From contig NC_007626.1 of the NCBI RefSeq assembly GCF_000009985.1, forward strand, positions 4,567,788 through 4,631,787: a stretch of 64,000 bases of DNA, in the 5' to 3' direction. This DNA is from Paramagnetospirillum magneticum AMB-1 (GTDB lineage: Bacteria > Pseudomonadota > Alphaproteobacteria > Rhodospirillales > Magnetospirillaceae). The position numbers and the translations under genes were made by a program. Shown here piece after piece: positions 25,884-34,762 of this stretch. The notes beneath the pieces are model-generated. The model searched no databases and had not been told where the DNA came from. It saw only the letters and a program-made list of their open reading frames with translations. Every line of letters begins with the position of its first letter. Position 1 is the stretch's first letter.

Positions 25884-28868
25884 ATGAAGTTGGTCGGCAG
25901 AATGCTTTGGGGGTACGAGGTCCGGCGGCGCCATGTGGTGATGGCGGCGGCCGCGCTGGTCGTGCTCGTCCTCGGCCTGGCCGGCGACCTGCTGCCCGAG
26001 GCGGGGTTCCGCTGGGGTCTGGCCAAGGCCCTGCGCGGCCTCGGCATGGTCGAGGTCAGCATCGACGACACCGATATCTCGCTGTTCGGCGGCCGCCTCA
26101 CGGTGCGCAAGGTGGTGGCCCAGCCCGCCCTGGGCAAGGCCCTGGGCATCGGCGATTTCGACCTGAAATTCCGCTGGCGCCCCCTGCTGGACCGCCGTCT
26201 GGTCGTGGACCGGGTGGCGGTCGAGGGCATCGACATCGACCTGAAGCGCGACGGCGACGGCTTCGTCCTCAACGGCCTGCCCCTGGCGGTGGCCGCCGCG
26301 CCGCCCTCGGCCCAGGACCCGACGCCCTCGCCCCCCTGGGGTATCGACGTGGCGGGGCTGGAACTGACCCATTCCCGCCTGCATGTGGTTGACGGCGACT
26401 TCGTCGCCGACATCGCCGTCGAGCGGCTGCTGGTGGAGAACGTCAACAACCTGGACCCCCGCCGCGCCGTCTCCTTCACCCTCAAGGGCAGCCTGAACGG
26501 CGCCGCCATTGCCCTGTCCGGCACGGCGCACCCCTTCGCCGCCGAGCCCTCTCTCGCCGTCGCCGCCCAGGTGCAGGCCCTGGCCCTGGCCGATTTCGCC
26601 GCCCTAGCGGCGCGCGCCGGCGCGGAAGGGCTGAGCGGCAAGGCCGACCTCTCCCTGACGGCGGAGGGCGTTCTGCTCCCCTCTGGACCGTCGGTCAAGG
26701 TCAACGGCCGCCTCGCCCTGGACGCCCCCGCCCTGACTGCGCCGGCCGCCGCCAAGGCGACCCGCCTGGACCTGGAGATCGGCCGCCTGACCTGGGACGG
26801 AACCCGGCTCGATCTGGCCGCCACCCTGGGCGCCGAGGCCCTGGACGCCAAGGTCGCCGAAACCGGCGGCACCGCCGGGCGGCTGGACCTGGAATTGGGT
26901 GGCCTGGCCTGGGACGGCGCCAAGGCGGAGCTTAGCGCCGTCAAATTCGCCACCGAGGCGCTGGCCGTCACCGCTCCCGGCGGCAAGGGCTCGGCCGGCA
27001 AGCTTTCCCTCGATCTCAAGACTCTCTCCTGGGACGGCGCCAAGGCCGCCCTGGCCGGTCGCATCGACGGCGCCACCCTGGCGGGCAAGGGCGAGGGCGG
27101 CGAGGGAACCGCCGCCGCGCTGGCCCTCGACGCCGCCCGCCTGGACTGGGACGGCCGCCGGGTGGGCTGGCAGGGCGGGCTGAAGGCCACCGGCGCCCAT
27201 GTCGCCGTGGCCGGCCACGATGCCGCCCCCGACGCCGTGGACTGGACCGGCCACTTCGACCTCGACACCGCCGACCTGGCGGGGCAGGCCGAGGGCAAGG
27301 TGGGGCTGGGACCGCTGCGCCTGGCTGTGGGCGATATCCGCACCGGATTGCGCGCCGCCGGGGCCGAGGGCAAGGTGACCTTCGGCAAGGCGGTGGAGGC
27401 CGAACTGCCCAAGACCCGTCTGGACGGCCTGACCGTTCAGGACGCGGCCCGCAAGACCGATCTGGCCACGGTTGAACGCGTCGAGGCCCAATCCCTGAAG
27501 CTGGCCCGCGACGGCGCCGTCTCCGTCGCCACCCTGACCGCCGACGGGGTGAACGCCCTGCGCAAGGAGGGCCAGGGTGGCTATAACTGGCGCCTGGAAA
27601 CCAAGCGGCTGCGCCTTGACCGCGCCGCCCGCGATGGCGATGGCGACGTCTCCGCCGACGAGGTGCGCATTGACGGCATGCTGGCCCGCGTCAACCGCAC
27701 CCCCGAGGGTCTGGTCGGCTTCATCTCCGACGACAAGGCGCCCAAGGACGCCAAGGAGACCAAGGCGGCCCGGACCAGGGACGAGGACACCACCGACATC
27801 CGCATCGGCAAGCTGATGGTCGGCGACAGCCGGGTCAACCTGCGCGACCGCACCATGACGGAAACCGTGCGCATCGACGTGATGCCGCTGGACTTCATCA
27901 TCACCAATCTGGACAGCGAAGCCCCCGACCGGGATTCCGCCTTTGAGATCAAGGCAGGGGCTGGCCGGGGCCTGATCACCGCGGCGGGCACCGTGCGGCC
28001 CTTCGCCGACAAGATCTCCGGCCGGGTCGATGGCAAGATCACCGCCTTCGAACTGCCGCCCCTGTCGCCCTATCTGGCCGAGGCCCTGGGGGTCAACCTG
28101 CAATCGGGGCATTTCGACGGCACCCTGGGCGTCAGCGCCGATCAGGGCAAATTGTCGGGCGCGCTGAACCTGGCCCTGTCCCAGCTGTTCATCGCGCCGC
28201 CCGATCCCAAGGCGCCGGCCAAGCCGGGCAAGATCGACATGCCCATCGCCACGGTTCTCGACCTGCTGCGCGACGGCGACGACCTGATCCGGCTGTCCCT
28301 GCCCATCCGGGGCGACACCACCAATCCCGACGTGGACATCAGCGACGCCGTGGCCCAGGCGGTGGCCGGGGCGCTGAAATCCACCCTGCTGACCACCCTG
28401 AAGCTGGCCTTCCCGGTGGCGGCGCTGATCGAACTGGCCATGGATGCCGACGATCCGTCCCATCTGGCCCTGCCGCCCCTGGCCTTCGCCCCCGGAATCG
28501 ACGCCCTGACGCCCGAGCACGAGAAGACCCTGACCGCGGTCGCCGAACTGGTGAAGGGCCGCGCCGGCCTCAAGCTTACCCTGTGCGGCAAGGCCGACGA
28601 CAGCGACTGGCCTGTGGTGGCCGCCAAACGCCGCAGCGCCGACCGGCCGCTGCTGTCCAAGCTGGAAAAGCTGGTCGGCTATGATCGCCCGGCCGAATCC
28701 TTCGGCCCGCCCGACCACAACCTGCTCTCCGCCCTGGCCCAGCGCCGTACCAACGCCGTGCGCGACTTCCTGGCCGACAAGGGCGGCGTCGAGCCCAGCC
28801 GCCTGTTCGGCTGCCGCCCCATGGTCGAGGCGGCCGAGAAGGGGCCGAGGGTGGAGTTGCTGCTGTAG
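25884..28868 (+). CDS. Large DUF748/AsmA-like envelope protein
   Basis: This 994-residue protein has one N-terminal TM (about 18-40) followed by a long periplasmic part. The N-terminal region (VSIDDTDISLFGGRLTVRKV) and C-terminal blocks (DDTTDIRIGKLMVGDSRVNL, IKAGAGRGLITAAGTVRP) fit DUF748/AsmA-like proteins. These are relatives of the bridge-like lipid-transport and envelope-homeostasis proteins, with repeated amphipathic beta strands. A central region (about 290-430) has four tandem units of 39-40 residues, each starting with an L-x-L-x-x-x-x-L-x-W-D-G motif at residues 295, 334, 374 and 413. A final domain (about 870-990) resembles an OmpA-like fold (LTPEHEKTLTAVAELVKGRA). AGGA precedes ATG 25884. 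Confidence 0.82.
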   Translation: MKLVGRMLWGYEVRRRHVVMAAAALVVLVLGLAGDLLPEAGFRWGLAKALRGLGMVEVSIDDTDISLFGGRLTVRKVVAQPALGKALGIGDFDLKFRWRPLLDRRLVVDRVAVEGIDIDLKRDGDGFVLNGLPLAVAAAPPSAQDPTPSPPWGIDVAGLELTHSRLHVVDGDFVADIAVERLLVENVNNLDPRRAVSFTLKGSLNGAAIALSGTAHPFAAEPSLAVAAQVQALALADFAALAARAGAEGLSGKADLSLTAEGVLLPSGPSVKVNGRLALDAPALTAPAAAKATRLDLEIGRLTWDGTRLDLAATLGAEALDAKVAETGGTAGRLDLELGGLAWDGAKAELSAVKFATEALAVTAPGGKGSAGKLSLDLKTLSWDGAKAALAGRIDGATLAGKGEGGEGTAAALALDAARLDWDGRRVGWQGGLKATGAHVAVAGHDAAPDAVDWTGHFDLDTADLAGQAEGKVGLGPLRLAVGDIRTGLRAAGAEGKVTFGKAVEAELPKTRLDGLTVQDAARKTDLATVERVEAQSLKLARDGAVSVATLTADGVNALRKEGQGGYNWRLETKRLRLDRAARDGDGDVSADEVRIDGMLARVNRTPEGLVGFISDDKAPKDAKETKAARTRDEDTTDIRIGKLMVGDSRVNLRDRTMTETVRIDVMPLDFIITNLDSEAPDRDSAFEIKAGAGRGLITAAGTVRPFADKISGRVDGKITAFELPPLSPYLAEALGVNLQSGHFDGTLGVSADQGKLSGALNLALSQLFIAPPDPKAPAKPGKIDMPIATVLDLLRDGDDLIRLSLPIRGDTTNPDVDISDAVAQAVAGALKSTLLTTLKLAFPVAALIELAMDADDPSHLALPPLAFAPGIDALTPEHEKTLTAVAELVKGRAGLKLTLCGKADDSDWPVVAAKRRSADRPLLSKLEKLVGYDRPAESFGPPDHNLLSALAQRRTNAVRDFLADKGGVEPSRLFGCRPMVEAAEKGPRVELLL

Positions 28869-28892
28869 GGCGGCCCTGTTCAAACCCATCTG

Positions 28893-28946
28893 CTTGTGGG
28901 CTCTGCCCACACCCGCAAAGGGCCTCGGGCCCTTTGATCCCAAGGG
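28893..28946 (-). repeat. R3 repeat, left copy of inverted pair
   Basis: Read on the minus strand, this copy matches the plus-strand copy at 29664-29717 over about 47 bases with two mismatches. It contains two hairpins, CAAAGGG-CCCGAGG-CCCTTTG and TGTGGGC-AGA-GCCCACA. It begins 24 bases after the DUF748 stop. Confidence 0.75.
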
Positions 28947-29255
28947 TTAAGTCCGCGCCCGAGGAGCTCGGACCTTCGTGAGGCGACCGCCCTTGCGGAC
29001 ATCGGCCGGCTGGACCTGATTTGAGCGAACGCCCAAGTGCGACTCTGGCCCCGGCCTTCCCGCCGAATGGGTGTGGCCATTTTCATATGGGGAAGCAACC
29101 AATTGGAATTCCGCCTCAACGCTTAGATCTACGGTAAAGGTCAGAGAAACATTCAGGAAAATCACGATGTGAATTAGTGTATTTTTCATACTGCTTTTAC
29201 TCCATAGGCATTGTTCTCATGTCGAATCCGATCATGAGGTGTTAAGGCGCTGTAT

Positions 29256-29402
29256 TTAGGAGTCGAGGGACCGCCGGATTGCCTTGAACGCAGCAATACA
29301 CCTCGCGATACCAAACCCTAGGTCGGCAGTCGCGTGGGTATAGTGAGCAAGCAAGTCAAGAAGGCCAGGTCCGACAACCAGCGCCCACATGAAGAGTTCC
29401 AT
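29256..29402 (-). CDS. Candidate small hydrophobic protein (48 aa)
   Basis: This short frame begins MELFMWALVVGPGLLDLL and ends with a basic stretch FKAIRRSLDS before TAA. A near-ideal AGGAG lies 8 bases before the ATG. The first 20 residues are strongly hydrophobic and the tail carries Lys/Arg, the shape of a small membrane peptide, as seen in type I toxins or small membrane regulators. No family is recognised. It sits in an AT-rich island and is divergent from another small frame (29451), with 48 bases between starts. Chance cannot be excluded for an ORF of this size. Confidence 0.3.
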   Translation of the reverse strand: MELFMWALVVGPGLLDLLAHYTHATADLGFGIARCIAAFKAIRRSLDS

Positions 29403-29450
29403 GCGGGAATCTCCTGCGGGTCACCAAGTGCCCCAGCAGAGGTCTGAACC

Positions 29451-29633
29451 ATGAATTGGATGGGGGAACCCATCTCAGTTCACATCGAACATAAAAAATC
29501 CGCCAGAGATTACCCCTTGGCGGCTAGATATGCGATTGTGCAGAAAGTACGGGATTTAACCGCACTCGTCAAGTACTTCTTGATTCAGCGCGCCCATCAT
29601 GGTCCATCTATACTACAGATCGACCTGACCTGA
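29451..29633 (+). CDS. Candidate small protein (60 aa), unknown
   Basis: This 60-residue frame has AGAGG 8 bases before the ATG, in the AT-rich island. The sequence is mixed basic/hydrophobic with no signal peptide or recognisable motif (contains HKKSARDYPLAARYAIVQKV). Codon use is unlike the flanking genes. It may be a real small protein of foreign origin, the remnant of a longer gene, or noise. Nothing around it indicates a function. Confidence 0.25.
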   Translation: MNWMGEPISVHIEHKKSARDYPLAARYAIVQKVRDLTALVKYFLIQRAHHGPSILQIDLT

Positions 29634-29663
29634 CATCATATTATTGCTCCCCTTCCAGACAAA

Positions 29664-29717
29664 CCAAGGGGATCAAAGGGCCCAAGGCCCTTTGCGGGCG
29701 TGGGCAGAGCCCACAAG
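29664..29717 (+). repeat. R3 repeat, right copy of inverted pair
   Basis: Inverted partner of 28893-28946, with the same two hairpins (CAAAGGG-CCCAAGG-CCCTTTG and CGTGGGC-AGA-GCCCACA). It lies between the AT-rich island and the typA terminator. Confidence 0.75.
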
Positions 29718-29763
29718 GATCTCCCCCTCCCCTTCGACGGAAAGTGGCCGAGCCACAAACAAG

Positions 29764-29787
29764 AAGGGCGACCCGAGGGTCGCCCTT
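29764..29787 (-). terminator. Terminator of typA
   Basis: There is an 11-bp inverted repeat, AAGGGCGACCC / GGGTCGCCCTT, with a 2-base centre (effectively a 9-bp stem with a 6-base loop). On the minus strand it lies 5 bases after the typA stop, followed by CTTGTTTG. Confidence 0.7.
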
Positions 29788-29792
29788 TTCGT

Positions 29793-31612
29793 TTAGTCGT
29801 TCTTGGCGGCGCGATCGGCCTTCTTGCGCTCGTTGGGGTCGAGCAGGCGCTTGCGCAGGCGGATGGACTTGGGCGTCACTTCCACCAGTTCATCGTCCTC
29901 GATATAGGCGATGGCCTGTTCCAGGCTCATCTTGCGGGGCGGGGTCAGCTTGACGGCCTCGTCCTTGCCGGCGGCGCGGATGTTGGTGAGCTGCTTGGCC
30001 TTCAGCGCGTTGACTTCGAGGTCATTGGGGCGATTGTGCTCGCCGATGATCATGCCCTCGTAGATCTTCACGTTGCCGGTGATGAACATGGAGCCGCGAT
30101 CTTCAAGGTTCCACAGCGCGTAGGTCACCGCGTCGCCCTGGCCGTTGGAGATCAGCACGCCGTTGCGGCGGCCCTCGATGGCGCCCTTGTAGGGGGCATA
30201 GCCGTGGAACATGCGGTTCATCAGGCCGGTGCCGCGGGTGTCGGTGAGGAACTCGCCGTGATAGCCGATCAGGCCGCGGGCGGGCGCCAGGAAGGTGACG
30301 CGGGTCTTGCCGCCGCCCGACGGGCGCATGCCGGTGAGTTCGGCCTTGCGCAGGCTCATCTTCTCGACCACGACGCCGGAATATTCGTCGTCCACGTCGA
30401 TGAACACTTCCTCGATGGGCTCCAGGCGCTTGCCGGCATCATCGGTCTTGAACAGCACGCGGGGGCGCGAGATGGACAGCTCGAAGCCCTCGCGGCGCAT
30501 CTGCTCGATCAGCACGCCCAGCTGCAGCTCGCCACGGCCCGACACCTCGAAGGCGTCCTTGCCGGCGGTCTCGCGGATATGGATGGCGACGTTGGACTCG
30601 GCTTCACGGGCCAGACGGGCGGCGATCATGCGCGAGGTGACCTTGTCGCCTTCCTGACCGGCCAGCGGGCTGTCGTTGACCGAGAAGGTCATGGACAGGG
30701 TCGGCGGGTCGATGGGATTGGCCTTGAGGGGCTCGGTGACCTCGGGGGCGCAGATGGTGTCGGCCACGGTGGGCTTGGTCATGCCGGCGATGGCGATGAT
30801 GTCGCCCGCCTCGGCGCTTTCCACCGGAATGCGCTCGATGCCGCGGAAGGCCAGCAGCTTGGAGAGACGGAACTGTCGAGCAGCTGGCCGTCGTGGGACA
30901 GGCCCTTGACCTGCATGTTCAGCTTGGCCGTGCCGGAATAGATGCGCCCGGTCAGCACGCGGCCGAGATAGGGGTCGGCTTCCAGCGTGGTGGCCAGCAT
31001 GGAGAACGGCGCCTCCAGGTCGCGCCGGGGCGGCGGCACATGAGCGACGATCAGGTCGAACAGGGCCGAGAGGTCCTTGCGCGGGCCATCCAGGCTGTCG
31101 TCGGCCCAGCCGTCGCGGCCCACCGCGAACATGGTGGGGAAGTCCAGCTGGTTGTCGTCGGCGTCCAGCGCCGCGAACAGGTCGAAGCACTCGTCGTGCA
31201 CTTCGTGGGGGCGCGCGTCGCCGCGATCCACCTTGTTGATCACGACGATGGGGCGCAAGCCCAGGCCCAGGGCCTTGCCGGTGACGAACTTGGTCTGGGG
31301 CATGGGGCCCTCGGCCGCGTCCACCAGCACCACGACGCCGTCCACCATGGACAGGATACGCTCGACCTCGCCACCGAAGTCGGCGTGGCCGGGGGTGTCG
31401 ACGATGTTGATGCGCGTTCCCTTCCACTCGACCGAGGTGCACTTGGCCAGGATGGTGATGCCGCGTTCCTTTTCCAGGTCGTTGGAATCCATCACGCGTT
31501 CAGCAACCTGCTGGTTTTCGCGGAAGGTTCCCGATTGCCGCAGCATGGCATCCACCAGAGTGGTCTTGCCGTGGTCGACGTGGGCGATAATGGCGATGTT
31601 GCGAAGTTCCAT
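29793..31612 (-). pseudogene. typA: TypA/BipA ribosome-associated GTPase, interrupted by a one-base frameshift
   Basis: The N-terminal part (31612 to about 30875) reads MELRNIAIIAHVDHGKTTLV with G1 AHVDHGKT, the G3 DTPGHADF motif and G4 NKVD. The C-terminal part (about 30880 to 29793) lies in another frame: LSKLLAFRGIERIPVES, then the BipA-specific C-terminal domain ending in RLRKRLLDPNERKKADRA. The two join perfectly if one base is restored near 30875 (GAACTGTCGAG on the plus strand; an extra T would give ...LLEQFRLSKLLAF...). The repaired gene would be 606 codons, the usual TypA length, with both halves well conserved, so a recent mutation or an assembly error is likely. TypA binds 30S/70S ribosomes and supports assembly and stress growth. 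It is downstream of the adenosine kinase gene. Confidence 0.85.
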
Positions 31613-31622
31613 GGGACTCGTC

Positions 31623-32639
31623 TTACCGGAGATTTTCGAAGATATGGGGACCCAGCTTGGCGCGGGCCAGATCCTTGAGCGAACGCTCGGGCCGGGCGCC
31701 GTAATGGGAGATGATTTCACCGGCGGCAATGCCGCCGAGAATGGCGCAGGAGGCGAGATCGCGCCCCTGGGTGAAGCCGAACAGGAATCCGGCCGCATAG
31801 AGATCGCCGGCACCGGTGGTATCCACCAGCGCCTCGATATCGTCGGCGGCGACCACCTGGACCTCGTCCTCGGTCACCACCACCGAACCCTTGTCGCCGC
31901 GGGTCACGGCGGCGACGCGGCAATGGCCGCGCACGGCGCGCACCGCCTCGTCGAAGGACTCGGTCTTGTACAGCGAGCACAACTCGGCCTCGTTGGCGAA
32001 CAGGATGTCCACATGGCCGGAGACCAGATCGAGGAAGGCATCGCGATGGCGGTCGACGCAGAAGGGGTCGGACAGCGACAGCGACACCAGCCGGCCGGCG
32101 CCATGGGCCGTGGTGGCGGCCTTGAGGAAGGCACGCTTGGCCTCGGGCGGATCGTAGAGATAGCCTTCGAGATAGGTGACCTCGGCGCCGGCGATCAGGC
32201 CGGCATCCACGTCGTCGGGGCCAAGTTCGACGCAGGCGCCGAGATAGGTCAGCATGGTGCGCTGGGCATCGGGGGTGACCAGGACGAAGCAGCGCGCCGT
32301 CGAGGCGCCGTCACTGGCCGCCATGGTCTCGAAATGCACACCGGAATTGCGGATGTCGTGGCGGAACACCTGACCCAGCTGGTCGTCCTTGACCTTGCCC
32401 ACATAGGCGGCGCGACCGCCCAAGGCGGCGATGCCGGCGATGGTGTTGGCGGCGGACCCGCCCGAGCATTCGATGCCCGGCGGCAACTGGGAATAGATGG
32501 CCTCGGCCTGCTCGGCGTCGATCAGGGTCATCACGCCCTTGGTCAGGCCGAGACGATGCAGCAGCAGATCATCGGCATGCACCAGTACATCAACGATCGC
32601 GTTGCCGATTCCGGCGACGTGAATGGTCTTGTCCGCCAT
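31623..32639 (-). CDS. PfkB-family sugar/nucleoside kinase, likely adenosine kinase
   Basis: This 338-residue ribokinase-fold enzyme has the N-terminal VAGIGNAIVDVL start, the CSGGSAANTIAGIAALGG substrate-lid motif (about 55-72) and the catalytic/anion-hole DTTGAGDLYAAGFL (about 285-298) with the base Asp. The GNAIVD beginning and the spacing fit the adenosine kinase subgroup, which phosphorylates adenosine to AMP for purine salvage. Other PfkB kinases are possible. ATG 32639 starts the conserved fold; longer upstream frames are not conserved. Only 10 bases separate its stop from the typA start, so they form one transcription unit. Confidence 0.85.
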   Translation of the reverse strand: MADKTIHVAGIGNAIVDVLVHADDLLLHRLGLTKGVMTLIDAEQAEAIYSQLPPGIECSGGSAANTIAGIAALGGRAAYVGKVKDDQLGQVFRHDIRNSGVHFETMAASDGASTARCFVLVTPDAQRTMLTYLGACVELGPDDVDAGLIAGAEVTYLEGYLYDPPEAKRAFLKAATTAHGAGRLVSLSLSDPFCVDRHRDAFLDLVSGHVDILFANEAELCSLYKTESFDEAVRAVRGHCRVAAVTRGDKGSVVVTEDEVQVVAADDIEALVDTTGAGDLYAAGFLFGFTQGRDLASCAILGGIAAGEIISHYGARPERSLKDLARAKLGPHIFENLR

Positions 32640-32827
32640 GGCTAGATACGGGCCTTCTCGCAAGGAAAGTCTGCGCCCCGGGCGCTGACGCGCCATTTCC
32701 TGAGGCATTTTGCGGCGCAGTATAGCCAGGAAGCCGCCATAAACAACAAAAACCGCCTTTGGCCTTGGCGAATGGCGCGGAGCGTGCTTGAATCCGTGGT
32801 TTCCCCGCCCCCGTTCCATGGACCTCC

Positions 32828-33502
32828 ATGACCATCCCCGCCGCCCTGTACAAGGCCTTCGCCCAACTGAGCGATCCCCGCCTGCGCCGCATCCTGCTGT
32901 TCGGCGTGGCGGCGGCCCTGGCCTGCTGGGCGGCGCTGGCCATGGGCGCCTCGGCGGTGTTGCGCCAGGTTCACCTGTTCGACAACGCCCTGGCCCAGAC
33001 CAGCGCCGAGATCGTCCTGGTGCTGACCGCCCTGCTGCTGCCCATCCTGTTTTTTTCGGCCCTGGCCACCTTCGTCATGAGCTTCTGGCTGGACGACGTG
33101 GCCGGCATCGTCGAGGCCGAGCACTATCCCCATCTGGCCCCGGCGCGGGAGATGGGCTGGGCCGAAATCCTGAAGGGGTCGCTCCGCTTCCTGCTGGTGA
33201 TGGTGCTGATCACCGCCCTGGCGGCGCCGTTCTATCTGGCGCTGCTGTTCCTGGGCTTCGGCATCATCCTCAATTACGGGGTCAACGGCTATCTGCTGGG
33301 CCGCGAGTATTTCGAGCTGGTGGCGGCGCGCCGGCTGGAGCCCGAGGCCATGCGCCTGACCTTCGGCAACAATCTCGGCCGCCTGTGGCTGTGCGGCGCA
33401 GCTATCAACCTGCTGTTCCAGATTCCCATCCTGAACCTCACCGCCCCGGTGGTGGCCACGTCGTTCATGGTCCACATCTTCCACTCGCTGAGGACGGAAT
33501 GA
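32828..33502 (+). CDS. EI24/CysZ-like integral membrane protein
   Basis: This 224-residue inner-membrane protein has four or five long hydrophobic helices (about 22-45, 62-90, 120-155 and 190-215) and the EI24-domain signature region FGIILNYGVNGYLLGREYFELVAARR. The EI24/CysZ family includes the E. coli sulfate channel CysZ, but sulfate transport cannot be assumed here because no cys genes are nearby. The Shine-Dalgarno is weak. It is divergent from the adenosine kinase gene, and its stop overlaps the lipoprotein start (ATGA), so the two are coupled. Confidence 0.8.
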   Translation: MTIPAALYKAFAQLSDPRLRRILLFGVAAALACWAALAMGASAVLRQVHLFDNALAQTSAEIVLVLTALLLPILFFSALATFVMSFWLDDVAGIVEAEHYPHLAPAREMGWAEILKGSLRFLLVMVLITALAAPFYLALLFLGFGIILNYGVNGYLLGREYFELVAARRLEPEAMRLTFGNNLGRLWLCGAAINLLFQIPILNLTAPVVATSFMVHIFHSLRTE

Positions 33503-33918
33503 TCAAGCGCCTTGCGTCAGCCTCGCTCCTGCTTTTGCTGGCCGCCTGCAACGGGGCGGGCAATTCGGCCGCCACCGGCGGACCAGCCACCGGCAGGCCG
33601 AGCCGGGGCGGCGACGAGGACGTCGCCATGATGGCGCCGCCGGCCCCCGGCAGCATGGCGCCCTCGGCCCTGCAGGGCATGAGCGCCGCCGCCGTCGAAC
33701 ACGCCCTGGGCAAGCCCGCCTTCGTGCGCCGCGATCCCCCGGCCGAAATCTGGCAATACCGGGTCAAGCTCTGCACGCTGGATCTGTTCCTTTACGAGGA
33801 CAACGGCCGCACCGCCGTGGCCCACTACGCCGTGCGCACCCCCGGCGGCAATTCGGTCAGCGACCGGGGCTGCCTGGACGAGGTCCTGGCCCGGCGCGAC
33901 GGCACGCCGACCAGCTGA
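33499..33918 (+). CDS. Small lipoprotein, SmpA/BamE-like fold possible
   Basis: This 139-residue lipoprotein has a signal peptide with lipobox LLAAC (Cys18), a Gly/Ala/Pro-rich linker (about 20-55), then a folded part MSAAAVEHALGKPAFVRRDP followed by WQYRVKLCTLDLFLYED. The 'G-x-P...R-x-x-P-x-x-x-W-x-Y' pattern resembles the small SmpA/OmlA-type alpha-beta domain found in outer-membrane assembly lipoproteins, but this is a weak resemblance. Two further Cys (in KLCTLD and RGCLDE) could form a periplasmic disulfide. It is translationally coupled to the EI24 protein. Function unknown. Confidence 0.78.
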   Translation: MIKRLASASLLLLLAACNGAGNSAATGGPATGRPSRGGDEDVAMMAPPAPGSMAPSALQGMSAAAVEHALGKPAFVRRDPPAEIWQYRVKLCTLDLFLYEDNGRTAVAHYAVRTPGGNSVSDRGCLDEVLARRDGTPTS

Positions 33919-33936
33919 GGGCCGGTTTTATACCAA

Positions 33937-34039
33937 CCCGCTGGCGCGACAGGGCCACCGCCCTGACCCGTTCGGAGGCGCAGCCTTCGAACCACCAGTT
34001 TTTCAAGAAACTGAAGGGATCGGGGGCAAAAGCCCCCGA
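33937..34039. repeat. R2 modular hairpin repeat, copy B
   Basis: This copy has the first module (GACCCGTTCGGAGGC-GCA-GCCTTCGAACCACC) and the last hairpin (CGGGGGC-AAAA-GCCCCCG) but lacks the middle CGGGAAGC hairpin found in copies A and C. It sits between convergent genes (lipoprotein and GntR regulator). Confidence 0.75.
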
Positions 34040-34059
34040 CGGGGAGTGGCGCCGATGGG

Positions 34060-34701
34060 CTACACCCCCTTCAGACCCTGGGCGATGCGGCGGATATGGG
34101 CACGGATTTCGCTCTCGGCCGCTTCGCCGTCGCGGTGCACCACCGCCTCGACCATGCGCGCGTGCTCCTCCACCCGCTCGTCCATCAAGGCGGGACGCAG
34201 GTCCGGGCGGATGCACATGGCCTTGGTCCGCGCCCACAGGCGTTCGATGATCTCCACCATCACGACATTGCCCGAGGCCTCGGCCAGCAGGCGGTGAAAG
34301 CGCTCCACCTCGGTCGCATAGGCCTCGTGGGCGCTGTCCGCCACGGCCGAGCGCTGCAGGCCGATGGACTCGCGCAGGGCCTTGATCTGCTCGGGACTCG
34401 CCTTCTCGGCGGCCAGACGGGCGGCGGCGCCTTCCAGCGCCTCGCGGGTGGCGAGGATGTCCATCAGGCGGCCCTTGTCGAAGCCGACGAAGAACACGCC
34501 GTGACGCGGCCAGACCTCGACGATGCCGTCGGCTTCCAGCCGGGCGATGGCGTTCCACACCGGCGAACGGCTGACTCCCAGCTGGCGCGCCAGATCCTCG
34601 ACGCTGATCTTGTCGCCGGGCATGAAGCGCCCGCCGCCCAGCAGCATCTCGTGCAGCACCTTATAGGCCTGATCGGCCAGATTGGTCTTTTGCAGCTTCA
34701 C
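34060..34701 (-). CDS. GntR-family (FCD domain) transcriptional regulator
   Basis: This 213-residue FadR-type GntR regulator has an N-terminal winged helix at about 10-75 (ISVEDLARQLGVSRSPVWNAIARLEADGIVEV) and an all-helical FCD effector domain at about 85-210. The metal-ligand pattern (Asp in LMDILATREALEG, His in VERFHRLL, His in ARMVEAVVHRDGE) suits binding of a carboxylate ligand. It is divergent from a DASS-family dicarboxylate transporter, which it very likely controls. A palindrome lies in the shared promoter region. The effector is unknown. Confidence 0.92.
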   Translation of the reverse strand: MKLQKTNLADQAYKVLHEMLLGGGRFMPGDKISVEDLARQLGVSRSPVWNAIARLEADGIVEVWPRHGVFFVGFDKGRLMDILATREALEGAAARLAAEKASPEQIKALRESIGLQRSAVADSAHEAYATEVERFHRLLAEASGNVVMVEIIERLWARTKAMCIRPDLRPALMDERVEEHARMVEAVVHRDGEAAESEIRAHIRRIAQGLKGV

Positions 34702-34762
34702 CTTGGCCCTCCCCTCTTGCTGGGATGATGCACCAACTGGACTCTTGGGGCAAATGCGAATA

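Larger units (their letters stand above)
28947..29663. other. AT-rich island without recognisable genes, between inverted R3 repeats
   Basis: There are about 717 bases whose composition is clearly less GC-rich than every neighbour, notably 29090-29260 and 29440-29650. No known protein, tRNA or RNA fold was recognised. Only very short open frames with ribosome-binding sites occur (minus strand 29256-29402, plus strand 29451-29633). It may be a decayed mobile insertion or a non-coding RNA or regulatory locus. Confidence 0.5.

Noticed and set aside
28947..29189. Minus-strand 80-codon frame at the edge of the AT-rich island
   Set aside because: It has a signal-like start and a weak GGAG, but its second half runs into unrelated GC-rich sequence and ends in the R3 boundary, so it looks like chance or a decayed end rather than a gene.
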